This document shows, piece by piece, positions 45,698 to 53,243 of a DNA stretch of 64,000 nt (positions within the stretch are counted from its first letter, which is position 1; each line of letters opens with the position of its first letter). Source of the DNA: an uncultured Sinobacteraceae bacterium (GTDB lineage: Bacteria; Pseudomonadota; Gammaproteobacteria; Nevskiales; Nevskiaceae); NCBI GenBank assembly GCA_903822975.1, contig CAIJRD010000012.1:744001-808000 (forward strand), written 5' to 3'. Under the pieces are notes generated by a model. The model was not told the origin of the DNA. It saw only the letters and a program-made list of their open reading frames with translations, and did no database searches. The position numbers were made by a program, and so were the translations under genes.

Positions 45698-46138
45698 TGA
45701 GCCTCCTCTGACTTCGTCGCGCCGTACAAGCCTAGCGCGCGGACCACACAGGCTATTTCTCGCAAGCGGGACTTGCGGTTCGACGCAGGCCTGCAGCCAC
45801 CGGTCGAATGCTGTCTTTTAATGTATGGATAGTTACCAGACTGGATGGCGAAAGTCGACTAAATGCGTGGACTCGGGCAATCCGGTTGCAGCCCCCGGCA
45901 GGTAGTTTTCGCGTGCGAAGGCCGGGAATTGGCGATTTTCTAACGCGCAACGCCACGCTTAGGCCTTGCGCCGAAGTCGAGGGATCGCGGCGCCCAGCCT
46001 TTCGAGTTCGACTCCGCAGCTGTGCGTACGCCGAATTGAAGTTGGGGCTCGCATTGAAGCCGGCCGCATGTCCAAGCTAGCCGACGCGAATTGGCGTCGG
46101 GTGACCACTAAACCTCAGCCCTCACGCATCGCCTGCGA
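45698..46138. other. 441-bp gap at the chromosomal edge of the accessory island
   Basis: No gene is supported. Base composition falls across this region towards the lower-GC island. Open plus frames are Arg/Cys-rich and lack start signals. The island's left boundary probably lies here or slightly to the right. Confidence 0.4.
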
Positions 46139-46582
46139 CTACTCCTTAACAGGAGACTGCCACGCTGAGGCACTCCACGTCGGCGCAGCCTCGGCGATCA
46201 TTTTGAGTAATTCAGGAGGCAGGTCGCTCGAACCGGTCAGCTGACGAATCTACAAAATATCATCCGATCCGAATCCCGACGGCGCGCGGAGCGCCCATTG
46301 AATCGCCTCATCAAGCGAACCCACCTCAATGAGATAGAAACCTCCCACCAACTCCTTCGACTCAGCGAAGGGCCCGTCCACAACATATCGCCTGCCATTT
46401 GCAACCGCGATACGAGCACCTGGCGCAGCGGGATTGAGTCCCTCCGAGGCCACCAGAACCCCGGCCCGATGCATGTGTTCGTTGAAACGCATGTAGGCCT
46501 TGAAGAGGTCCGCATCGAAACCAGACTGATGTTCATCTGATTTCTTTTCCGCACTCGCCTGCGCCGTAATGATGAAACGCAT
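46139..46582 (-). pseudogene. YCII/DGPF-domain protein gene interrupted by an in-frame amber codon
   Basis: The first 110 codons give a normal YCII-related DGPF protein: MRFIITAQAS, AYMRFNEHMHRAGVLVASEGL, the motif VVDGPFAESKELVGGFYLIEVGSLDEAIQWA, then SDDIL. The frame then meets TAG at 46250-46252. Past it, the same frame continues for 36 codons as IRQLTGSSDLPPELLKMIAE and APTWSASAW to a second TAG at 46139-46141. The continuation looks like the normal family C-terminus (ExRxLT...PPEL...APTW), so GAG to TAG is the simplest history. GGAG 7 nt before ATG 46582 sets the start. Such proteins are often encoded beside ECF sigma factors; none is seen here. Confidence 0.75.
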
Positions 46583-46817
46583 GTCATTCTCCATTGATGG
46601 TTGTTGCCCGGTCATGATGCGACGAACGAGCGACACGCAAATCGACAAGGCGATTGAATGGATTTAAATGTCGCCCCGATGTTGGCGGGTCGACGACATT
46701 CGATGAGTGATGTTGAGGCGCTGTTGGTGACCGGAGTCGGCGAAGGAGCGGCACCAATTAGCAACGCGAAACATCGCAGAGCAAGCTCGTCGACGTGATT
46801 CGAAACGTAATGAGACT

Positions 46818-47057
46818 TTGTTTCTCCCGGAAATATTCTCGACGATCAGTAGCCTTAGTCAGAGAGTTTCGTCGGCCAACTCACCTGATCTCGCAAGCGA
46901 GCTGCTAAGTGCGGTAATGGATGCTCTGGCCGCGCACACGACTATGAGCAAGCAGGCGCTAGATTCGTCCAAGGTTCGCGACGGCCTGAAGGACATCCTG
47001 CTTGGGCCGGGACAGTTGTACGAGGGCTTGCGTGAGCGGCACGGCTTTCAACCGTGA
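46818..47057 (+). pseudogene. hsdR: C-terminal remnant resembling a type I restriction enzyme R subunit
   Basis: A frame of about 80 codons without RBS reads FSTISSLSQRVSSANSPDLA, VMDALAAHTTMSKQALDSSK and VRDGLKDILLGPGQLYEGLR. From memory this is the C-terminal end of HsdR-type subunits (DALxxHxxMSxQAL...VRxGLKDILLGPxxLYEALR). The frame stays open upstream for a few dozen codons with no start or motor domain, so only the tail of a gene of about 1000 codons survives. It probably marks an older restriction system in this defence hot spot. Identification by motif memory only. Confidence 0.5.
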
Positions 47058-47082
47058 GCTTGAGAGATCGCCTCGGCCGCCA

Positions 47083-47595
47083 CTAAATTCGGTGGCCTCT
47101 GGTTGCAGAAATGAGATCACGCAGGCATTGAACGTGCTGGGTTCGCTCGTCAAGAAGCATCTGCGGAAAAAAATTAGAGTACGTGATGCTGCTAGTCCAA
47201 TCGTGTTGGTGAGCGACCAGCAAGGCAGCCTTGCAATCCTCAGACGAAGGAGGGACTTCATGGGCCAACACATCTAGCAGAAATCCTTCAAAGCAGGGCT
47301 GTGCCGCGACAAGAGATACTCGTGCAGTCCGCGCACGACTCACCAGTCGAGTACTCCAGGGCTCTCCCGAACTCAAAAGTGCAATTCGAACATCATAGTG
47401 CGCGTTCTTCGACTGCCGGATGGCGGTCGCGATAATGTTCGCCGGAGTTGGGGAATAGGCGCTCTTTAGCGTCACGGCAACTCCGCAGCCCGGCGGAGAG
47501 TACAAGGACCGCAAGTGATAGAGAAATGCGATTTCAGAATGCCCGCCGCCTACGAGCAAGGCAGTTCTCTGGACGCTTCTGAAAGTGGAAGGCAT
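47083..47595 (-). CDS. RloB-like protein (defence-associated)
   Basis: A 170-aa protein with the RloB outline: an N-terminal beta strand and HSEIAFLYHLRSLY (compare GEKTExxYxxxL), a helix (PANIIATAIRQSKNAHYDVRIALLSSGEPW), and the SLVAAQPCFEGFLLDVL block that matches the family xNPCFExWLLxH. RloB pairs with a RloA-type ATPase in phage-defence loci and is fused to Toprim-like nucleases in some predictions. The canonical EGEKTE is changed to GGGHSE, and Trp in the CFExW block is Phe. It begins 15 bases after the stop of the ATPase gene, so the two form one operon. Confidence 0.65.
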   Translation of the reverse strand: MPSTFRSVQRTALLVGGGHSEIAFLYHLRSLYSPPGCGVAVTLKSAYSPTPANIIATAIRQSKNAHYDVRIALLSSGEPWSTRLVSRARTARVSLVAAQPCFEGFLLDVLAHEVPPSSEDCKAALLVAHQHDWTSSITYSNFFPQMLLDERTQHVQCLRDLISATRGHRI

Positions 47596-47610
47596 GACTG
47601 CGGAGAGAGA

Positions 47611-48801
47611 CTATAGCCGGGGAATCGCGCGATACGCTCCGGCCATATACTTTGCATACAAGTTGTCGTCCGCACGCAGCCCTTTGACGGAATCAAGCCG
47701 CCAGGCTTCACTGTTGCAATGCCGATCCTTTTCAACCAAGACGACCTGCGCTTTGTGAAGCTGGTTGAGAATGTCGACGGAATGACAAGTGAAAAGAAGT
47801 TGAGCGTTGCGCGGATTCGTCTTAGGGTCGATGAACAGCTTCAAGATCGGCGCAAGCATGTGTGGATGTAGATCACTTTCCATTTCGTCAATTGATGCAA
47901 GTCCCCCTGTGGCAAGAGTCGGCAGTAAGTATGACAGCAGGACAAATGCTGCTTGAGTCCCACTGGACTCCTGATGCAACGTCAGGGGAATAGACTTTCC
48001 ATTCACATGATGGAAGCCGAGAGGTAAGTTGATCTCCTTCTCCACCCCGTCCTTGTCGGTGGTTTTTACCTTCGATATTTCGATTCGTTCAAGGCCCAGG
48101 TCCCATTCATGGAGTAATGTGGACATCAGAGTCGCGTGGCTGGGTTCGTCGGCAAAAAAATTTGCAGCTGCTCGGAAGTGGTCGATGCTTAGTCGATTTC
48201 GGCCCGTGGCAACGACGTTCGAACACACGCTAGCATTTGCGAAGGCCGCTGCGACTGGCACTTGATATTGCGCCGCCGTTGCTATTAGAGAGGCGTTTTC
48301 ACGCACCTTTTGAGCTTCTGCGGGAAGAAAGCCGAACTCGTTTTGTTTTATGGAGTAGGACTTCTCGTCTGGCTGCCATTCACGAATGAATACATAACTG
48401 AACTGGCGACTGGTCTTCTTATACAGAGCCTCCTTTAACACCCTCTCTTTTGTCGCCTCCAATGTGTACCGCCATAAGAGGCCGTCGTATTCAGCTTCGA
48501 ACTCGAAGCTGCTGGGCTCATTTGGCGAGGAGAAGTGGGGTTCGATGGGGATGTTTCTCTTGGGGTCGAACTGGAAGGACGATCCCAAAAACCAATGCAC
48601 AAAAGCCACAGGCTTAATCAGATTCGTTTTGCCACTACCGTTCGGTCCCAGTACGGCGAGCAACTTTGTGAGACGGTCGCGATCCCCGATTTCGGACTCG
48701 AAGGACAGGTTGTCGGCCGGGGCATGACGGCTAAGCCTGAAGGAGACCTCTGTCGGATCCTTGAAGGAGAAAAAATTGGAAAATCTATAGCTATGGAGCA
48801 T
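47611..48801 (-). CDS. RloA-like AAA (ABC/SMC-type) ATPase
   Basis: A 396-aa ATPase of the AAA15/RloA/OLD-like group. FSNFFSFKDPTEVSF begins the fold, Walker A is LGPNGSGKTN (residues 51-60), the signature region is LTLHQESSGTQAAF and Walker B is GGLASIDEMESDLHP, with a switch His in LFTCHSVDILNQ. The insert between Walker A and the signature is a beta-rich, family-specific domain. With the RloB gene it makes an RloAB-type pair, which is linked to phage exclusion. GC is visibly lower than in the housekeeping genes. It is divergent from the TIR/caspase operon; about 210 bp lie between. Confidence 0.85.
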   Translation of the reverse strand: MLHSYRFSNFFSFKDPTEVSFRLSRHAPADNLSFESEIGDRDRLTKLLAVLGPNGSGKTNLIKPVAFVHWFLGSSFQFDPKRNIPIEPHFSSPNEPSSFEFEAEYDGLLWRYTLEATKERVLKEALYKKTSRQFSYVFIREWQPDEKSYSIKQNEFGFLPAEAQKVRENASLIATAAQYQVPVAAAFANASVCSNVVATGRNRLSIDHFRAAANFFADEPSHATLMSTLLHEWDLGLERIEISKVKTTDKDGVEKEINLPLGFHHVNGKSIPLTLHQESSGTQAAFVLLSYLLPTLATGGLASIDEMESDLHPHMLAPILKLFIDPKTNPRNAQLLFTCHSVDILNQLHKAQVVLVEKDRHCNSEAWRLDSVKGLRADDNLYAKYMAGAYRAIPRL

Positions 48802-48850
48802 GAGCTAGGCCGTCTCGATTTTTAACTGGGGCGATTTACACGAAATTATG

Positions 48851-48879
48851 TTGAAAATCGCCGAGTGGTGAATTATTAT
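48851..48879 (+). promoter_or_regulatory. Strong sigma-70 promoter for the TIR/caspase operon
   Basis: TTGAAA (48851-48856), a 17-bp spacer, and TATTAT (48874-48879) make a near-consensus sigma-70 promoter on the plus strand. It would start a leader of about 130 nt before the first gene at 49014. Confidence 0.7.
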
Positions 48880-48975
48880 AGCTCCACTGGACCGCAGCCG
48901 GATATAGAGAAGGCCGTAAATTCTTGATTCCCTGACGTCGCTGAGTTGGATGACGACCGACCGCACCCCAGGGCA

Positions 48976-48992
48976 TGCCTATGCAATAGGCA
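48976..48992 (+). promoter_or_regulatory. Leader hairpin just upstream of the RBS
   Basis: TGCCTAT (48976-48982), loop GCA, ATAGGCA (48986-48992) is a perfect 7-bp inverted repeat. It lies 8 nt before the AAGGAG (49001-49006) of the 49014 gene. It may stabilise the mRNA or control access to the RBS, or serve as an operator. Confidence 0.5.
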
Positions 48993-49013
48993 ATTTAATC
49001 AAGGAGATACATC

Positions 49014-49361
49014 ATGTCTGTTACTTTTTTAACCTCCAATCCGCAGGAGCTGCTGAACAGTTTCAATGCCCGCATCGAGCAGACGGAGGCGGCCGGTAAG
49101 ATCACGACCTGGGTCCGCAGCGAGGACAAGCTGTTCTACACGCACAAGGCCGTGGAATGGGCCAACAAGGCCTGGTTCTCCCCGGCCGTGGAAGCGGGGA
49201 AGCTGACGTTCAACATTATCAAGCCCAAAAACGCCAACATTTCGACGACGGTGTACGGCTACTACCACGGTCACCTGATCGAGACGTTCCTCAACCATTT
49301 CGACAAGATGTTTAGCGTGGGTCAGGCCACGGCGTTGGCTACTGTCAACGACGTGACCTAG
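49014..49361 (+). CDS. Unknown 115-aa protein, first gene of the TIR/caspase operon
   Basis: A 115-aa soluble protein with no signal or membrane segment. Segments are NPQELLNSFNARIEQTEAAG, TTWVRSEDKLFYTHKAVEWA, AWFSPAVEAGKLTFNIIKPK and YGYYHGHLIETFLNHFDKMF, which suggest a small alpha/beta domain with a His-rich YYHGHLIETFLNHF helix. I do not recognise the family. AAGGAG 7 nt before ATG is a strong RBS, and a near-consensus promoter lies upstream, so it should be the most abundant product. A strong hairpin separates it from the TIR gene. It may be a sensor, a regulator, or the phage-trigger recognition component; these are guesses. Confidence 0.72.
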   Translation: MSVTFLTSNPQELLNSFNARIEQTEAAGKITTWVRSEDKLFYTHKAVEWANKAWFSPAVEAGKLTFNIIKPKNANISTTVYGYYHGHLIETFLNHFDKMFSVGQATALATVNDVT

Positions 49362-49401
49362 AGCAACAACGCCGCTCGCGCTTAGTCCAACGCAGCTTAG
49401 T

Positions 49402-49444
49402 ACGGGCGGGGGAAGTCGAAAAATGTTCGATGACCCCCGCCCGT
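49402..49444 (+). promoter_or_regulatory. Strong intercistronic hairpin (11-bp stem plus inner stem)
   Basis: ACGGGCGGGGG (49402-49412) pairs perfectly with CCCCCGCCCGT (49434-49444), and within the loop TCGAA and TTCGA can pair again around AAATG. It lies between the 115-aa gene and the TIR-like gene. No T-run follows, so it is not a standard terminator. It could be an mRNA-stability or processing element that lowers the downstream genes relative to the first. Confidence 0.7.
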
Positions 49445-49484
49445 GGATCAGGTGAAGCTAAAGTTGAAACTGGAGGATGTGGCT

Positions 49485-49856
49485 ATGGCGGAAAAAAAGG
49501 TAATTTTCGTCGCTTTCGCGATCGAGGATGAACGGCAGCGCGATTTTCTGAAGGGGCAATCACTGCATCCGAGAGCCCCGTTTGAATTCGTCGACATGTC
49601 GGTAAAACAAGCGTACGACTCCGCGTGGAAAGAGCGCGTGCGCACACGGATCAAAAGGTCCGACGGCGTGATCGTCCTGTCGAGCAAGAATTCGTTGAAC
49701 TCTTCTGGACAGAGATGGGAAATTCAATGTGCGAAGGAGGAAAAGAAGCCGATCCGCGGCATCTGGGCCTACTCTGATGACCGCACCAAGCTGGACGGAG
49801 TCAACACGTTTGTCTGGAGCGACAAGAATATCAGCGATTTCATCGACGGACTCTGA
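49485..49856 (+). CDS. TIR-like (DUF1863/MTH538, ThsB-like) domain protein
   Basis: A 123-aa stand-alone TIR-like domain. [20 protein letters not shown] is the first strand and helix, FEFVDMSV the second, [35 protein letters not shown] carries a WEI motif where Glu79 is the expected catalytic Glu, and IRGIWAY and VFVWSDKNI are the last strands. This is the Thoeris ThsB family, in which the protein converts NAD+ to cyclic ADP-ribose isomers upon infection. The start ATG 49485 has GGAGG 8 nt upstream; an in-frame GTG at 49443 is within the hairpin. Its stop is 4 bases before the caspase ATG, so the two are co-expressed. Confidence 0.82.
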   Translation: MAEKKVIFVAFAIEDERQRDFLKGQSLHPRAPFEFVDMSVKQAYDSAWKERVRTRIKRSDGVIVLSSKNSLNSSGQRWEIQCAKEEKKPIRGIWAYSDDRTKLDGVNTFVWSDKNISDFIDGL

Positions 49857-49860
49857 TTCC

Positions 49861-50850
49861 ATGCGAAAGGCCCTCATCATCGGAATCGACTACTACGAAC
49901 ACGCGTCACAGCTCACCGGCTGTGTTAACGACGCCGGCGCGGTGAGCAGCATCCTCGAACGTCACGATGATGGAGCCCCGAATTTCGGAATTCGGTTAAT
50001 TACTGCGGCCGATAGTCGGCAACCAGTGGACAGAGGGCGGCTGAAGGATGCGGTTCGGGAGTTGTTCAATGATGACCCGGAGATTGCGTTACTTTACTTC
50101 GCCGGCCACGGCTCCGTAGAGGATACTGGTGGATACATCTGTTCGAGCGAGGTCAAGCGTGCCGACGATGGGCTCGCAGTGGGCGAAATTGTCGCTTTAG
50201 CAAGTGCGTCAAAGGCCAGGAACAAGATCATCGTGTTGGACAGTTGTCATAGCGGCATCGCTGGAGATCGGCCAGGTTTCCAAGGAGTCGCGGAAGTAAA
50301 AGAGGGCATGACCATTCTTACAGCTTCCACAGCCGAACAGACGGCCAAGGAAGTGCCTGGCGGCGGAGCGGGGGTTTTTACGCGACTTTTCGTTGATGCC
50401 CTGGGCGGGGCTGCGGCGAACCTCGTTGGTGATGTGACGCCGGGCAGCGTTTATGCGCACATCGACCAGTCGTTGGGGCAGTGGGCCCAGAGACCGGTGT
50501 TCAAAACTAACGTAAAGTCGTTCGTATCGCTAAGGAGAGCGGCTCCGCCGATTAAGCTGAGCGAGCTTCGAATGTTGGCCACCCTGTTTCCCAGGCCTGA
50601 CTACAACTTCCAACTTGATCCCGCATTCGAACCTGAACGCAACACTGAGCAGCGTGCCGACCCTAACTTCCCGCCTCCAGATCCTCAGAAGGTCCAAGTT
50701 TTCTCTGTGTTGCAGAACTACGCGAGGGTCAACCTTGTGAAGCCGGTAGGGGCGCCACACATGTGGCACGCTGCGATGCAGAGTAAGTCGTGCCAACTCA
50801 CCGTGCTGGGGGAGCACTATCAAGCACTAGTTGCTAAGAAATTAATCTAA
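49861..50850 (+). CDS. Caspase-like (peptidase C14) protease
   Basis: A 329-aa protein. Residues 1-225 are a caspase/metacaspase p20-like domain: [34 protein letters not shown] with catalytic His83, and [10 protein letters not shown] with catalytic Cys129, then the [12 protein letters not shown] and [10 protein letters not shown] segments. Residues about 225-329 are a C-terminal extension ([52 protein letters not shown]). It is not a transmembrane effector and may be an allosteric binding domain. Directly after a ThsB-like gene, it is the likely effector, as in TIR-to-caspase (type IV Thoeris-like) systems where the TIR nucleotide activates the protease. Confidence 0.87.
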   Translation: MRKALIIGIDYYEHASQLTGCVNDAGAVSSILERHDDGAPNFGIRLITAADSRQPVDRGRLKDAVRELFNDDPEIALLYFAGHGSVEDTGGYICSSEVKRADDGLAVGEIVALASASKARNKIIVLDSCHSGIAGDRPGFQGVAEVKEGMTILTASTAEQTAKEVPGGGAGVFTRLFVDALGGAAANLVGDVTPGSVYAHIDQSLGQWAQRPVFKTNVKSFVSLRRAAPPIKLSELRMLATLFPRPDYNFQLDPAFEPERNTEQRADPNFPPPDPQKVQVFSVLQNYARVNLVKPVGAPHMWHAAMQSKSCQLTVLGEHYQALVAKKLI

Positions 50851-50858
50851 CTAGAGCC

Positions 50859-51137
50859 ATGAACCTCGAACAAACGGAATTAACGCTCGACGCCCTGGTC
50901 GAGAGGCTCGCCGCCATCGAGCACGAGCGATGGTCACATTGGCAGCGCCATTTGCACGATCAGGGGCAGCGGCACCCAGACGGGTCGATCACGCTGCCGG
51001 CCGACTTGGTCGCGCGCTGGGAGCAACAGATCGCTACCGATTACGCGGGACTAAGCCCTGAAGAAAAGGAAAGTGACCGGGTACAGGTTCGGCGCTACCT
51101 GCCAATCATCCTCTCTGCCGTGAAAGGCCCGGCATGA
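50859..51137 (+). CDS. Small RyR-like domain protein
   Basis: A 92-aa protein. The segment IEHERWSHWQRHLHDQG, then IATDYAGLSPEEKESDR and VRRYLPII, follows the bacterial RyR-domain pattern (HERW ... PY.xL.xxEKExDR....P). RyR domains in bacterial conflict systems have been proposed to bind nucleotide derivatives, so it may sense or sequester the TIR product. It is 8 bases downstream of the caspase gene and is thus the fourth gene of the operon. The last codons overlap the first GACGG repeat of the transposon end, so it may end at an old insertion border. No further domain is fused. Confidence 0.65.
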   Translation: MNLEQTELTLDALVERLAAIEHERWSHWQRHLHDQGQRHPDGSITLPADLVARWEQQIATDYAGLSPEEKESDRVQVRRYLPIILSAVKGPA

Positions 51138-51272
51138 CGGTCCTGAGAAAAATCTCGACGGACTTTGAAAAGTTAGCCGCTGGATGATCTACTTCTTATA
51201 AATCATCGAGTTACCATATCGTTTTTGACGGCCCTAATTTCAATTCGACGGACCTTATTGTTTCTAATCACA
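51136..51272 (-). mobile_element. Tn7-like transposon end next to glmS (terminal ACA/TGT plus four phased repeats)
   Basis: Four copies of a GACGGNCCTNA core lie at 51136, 51157, 51227 and 51247 in the same direction, with 21- and 20-bp spacing inside the two pairs. This is the layout of TnsB-binding sites at Tn7-type ends. Outside them, the sequence ends in ...CTAATCACA at 51272, which on the minus strand reads TGTGATTAG, the conserved TGT terminus. The end is 21 bp downstream of the glmS stop, the known Tn7 target position. AAGTT (51273-51277) would be the 5-bp target duplication. No tns genes and no second end are seen in the window. Confidence 0.65.
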
Positions 51273-51293
51273 AAGTTCGACTTCTGCATACGC

Positions 51294-53126
51294 CTATTCA
51301 ACCGTCACCGACTTCGCCAAGTTACGCGGCTGATCGACGTCGGTGCCCTTGAGCACGGCGACGTGATACGCCAATAGCTGTAGCGGTACGGTGTAGACGA
51401 TTGGTGCGACCAGCGGTTCGGCGTGCGGCATGTCGATGATCACGGTGCCGGGTTCGGCCTTGAGGCCGGTGGCTTGATCGGCGATGACGAATAGTTGCCC
51501 GCCGCGCGCGCGCACCACTTGGATGTTCGACTTCAGCTTGTCGAGCAGTTCGTTGTTGGGGGCGACGACGATCACCGGCATGGTTTCGTCGATCAGCGCG
51601 AGCGGCCCGTGCTTGAGTTCACCGGCGGCGTAGCCTTCGGCGTGAACGTAGGAGATTTCCTTGAGCTTGAGCGCGCCTTCGAGCGCGATCGGATACATCG
51701 GACCGCGGCCGAGGAACAGCGCGTGATGCTTCTCGACGAATGCTTCCGCGAGCTTGCGGATGACCGGCTCCATCGTCAGCGTGCGTTCCACCGCGCCGGG
51801 TACGGATTGGATCTGCCGCACGATTTCGCGCTCGCGTTCGGGTGACAAACCGCGGTTTCGCGCGAGCATCGTGGCGAACACCAGCAGTGCCAACAGCTGA
51901 GTAGTGAAGGCCTTGGTCGAGGCGACGCCGATTTCCGCACCAGCTTGGGTGAGCATCACCAGATCGGATTCGCGCACCATCGAGCTTTGCGCGGAGTTGC
52001 AAACCGTCAGCAGTGCGAGATAGCCGGCGGCGCGCGCCGAACGCAGCGCGGCCAGCGTGTCGGCGGTTTCGCCCGACTGCGACAGCGTGACGAACAGGGT
52101 GCTGTCCGGCACCACGACGTCGCGGTAGCGGTACTCGCTGGCGATTTCGACGTGGCACGGCAGCTTGGCCAGCGTTTCGATCCAGTACTTGGCGACGAGG
52201 CCGGCGTGATAGCTGGTGCCGCAAGCGACGATATGCACCAGCTTGGTCGCGGCGAGAATTTCGTCAGCACGCGGGCCGAGCGAAGGCGGCAGCACATGGT
52301 CGCCGACGATTCGGCCTTGCAGGGTTGCCAGCAACGCCGCCGGCTGTTCGAAGATTTCCTTGACCATGAAGTGGCGGTAGCCGCCCTTCTCGCTGGCGTC
52401 GGCGTGCAGGCTGATTTCGTGCACGGTGCGATGCAGCGTTGCACCTTTGGCGTCGAACACTTCCACTTCATCCTGCGTGATCTCGGCGAAGTCGCCTTCT
52501 TCGAGATAGATGAAGCGATTGGTCACCGGAAGGAGTGCGGCGACATCGGAGGCGGCGAACATTTCGCCGATGCCGAGGCCGATCACCAGCGGGCTGCCGA
52601 CGCGCGCGAGCACCAGTCGGCGTGCGTCCTGCACGTCGAGCACGGCCACGGCGTAGGCGCCGGTGCAGCGCGCCAGCACACTGCGCACCGCTTCGCGCAG
52701 TGGCATTCCGCTGGTCAGCGCATGGTGCATCAGGTGCGCGACGACTTCGGTATCTGTAGCGGAGCTGAGTTCGTAACCGAGCGCGAGCACTTCGGTTCGA
52801 AGTGTCTCGTAATTTTCGATCACGCCGTTATGAATCAGCGCCAGACGTCCGCGCGAAACATGTGGATGCGCATTGGCTTCGGTGACGCCGCCGTGCGTGG
52901 CCCAGCGTGTGTGCGCGATACCGCTGGTGCCGACGCAGGCGTGCTGCTGCAGCTTGGCTTCGAGCTGCGCCACCTTGCCAACCGCACGCTCGAGGCACAG
53001 TTTGCCGCCGGCGGTGACCACGGCGATGCCCGCGGAATCGTAACCGCGATATTCGAGCCGATGCAGACCCTCCATCAGGATCGGTGTGACGTTGCGCTGC
53101 GCAACTGCGCCGACGATTCCACACAT
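51294..53126 (-). CDS. glmS: Glutamine--fructose-6-phosphate aminotransferase GlmS
   Basis: A 610-aa GlmS. The N-terminal glutaminase domain begins MCGIVGAV (Cys2 nucleophile), with ATHGGVTEANAHPHVS and SATDTEVVAHLMHHAL. The two SIS isomerase domains show ACGTSYHAGLVAKYW, TLSQSGETADTLAAL, EIGVASTKAFTTQL, LGRGPMYPIALEGALKLKEISYVHAEGYAAGELKHGPLALI and the C-terminal LAKSVTVE loop with the catalytic Lys. It makes glucosamine-6-phosphate for peptidoglycan and LPS. It is 117 bp downstream of glmU. The 3' end is the attTn7 target and is directly followed by the transposon-like end at 51272. The terminal residues keep the TnsD recognition part. Confidence 0.98.
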   Translation of the reverse strand: MCGIVGAVAQRNVTPILMEGLHRLEYRGYDSAGIAVVTAGGKLCLERAVGKVAQLEAKLQQHACVGTSGIAHTRWATHGGVTEANAHPHVSRGRLALIHNGVIENYETLRTEVLALGYELSSATDTEVVAHLMHHALTSGMPLREAVRSVLARCTGAYAVAVLDVQDARRLVLARVGSPLVIGLGIGEMFAASDVAALLPVTNRFIYLEEGDFAEITQDEVEVFDAKGATLHRTVHEISLHADASEKGGYRHFMVKEIFEQPAALLATLQGRIVGDHVLPPSLGPRADEILAATKLVHIVACGTSYHAGLVAKYWIETLAKLPCHVEIASEYRYRDVVVPDSTLFVTLSQSGETADTLAALRSARAAGYLALLTVCNSAQSSMVRESDLVMLTQAGAEIGVASTKAFTTQLLALLVFATMLARNRGLSPEREREIVRQIQSVPGAVERTLTMEPVIRKLAEAFVEKHHALFLGRGPMYPIALEGALKLKEISYVHAEGYAAGELKHGPLALIDETMPVIVVAPNNELLDKLKSNIQVVRARGGQLFVIADQATGLKAEPGTVIIDMPHAEPLVAPIVYTVPLQLLAYHVAVLKGTDVDQPRNLAKSVTVE

Positions 53127-53243
53127 GCTGAAAGCCTTTTGCGTTGATGCGGGACTACCCGCGCTTGACCGTCATTATCGCGCTTGCGGCTTACTTCGGC
53201 CTTAAGCGGTCAAGGGACGATTGGGACCTGAGATTCTGCCGGC

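Noticed and set aside
46003..46042. Sequence similar to the glmS-flanking AGTTCGACT...TACGCC, considered as a second target site or left border
   Set aside because: The match is short and needs gaps; no TGT terminus or GACGG-type repeats lie next to it.
45808..46244. Plus-strand frames of about 90 aa beside the DGPF pseudogene
   Set aside because: They are Cys/Arg-rich, overlap the broken gene in antisense, and lack start signals.
51134..51187. 17-codon frame overlapping the RyR-like gene stop (ATGA)
   Set aside because: It lies in the repeats of the transposon-like end and has no homology that I can recognise.
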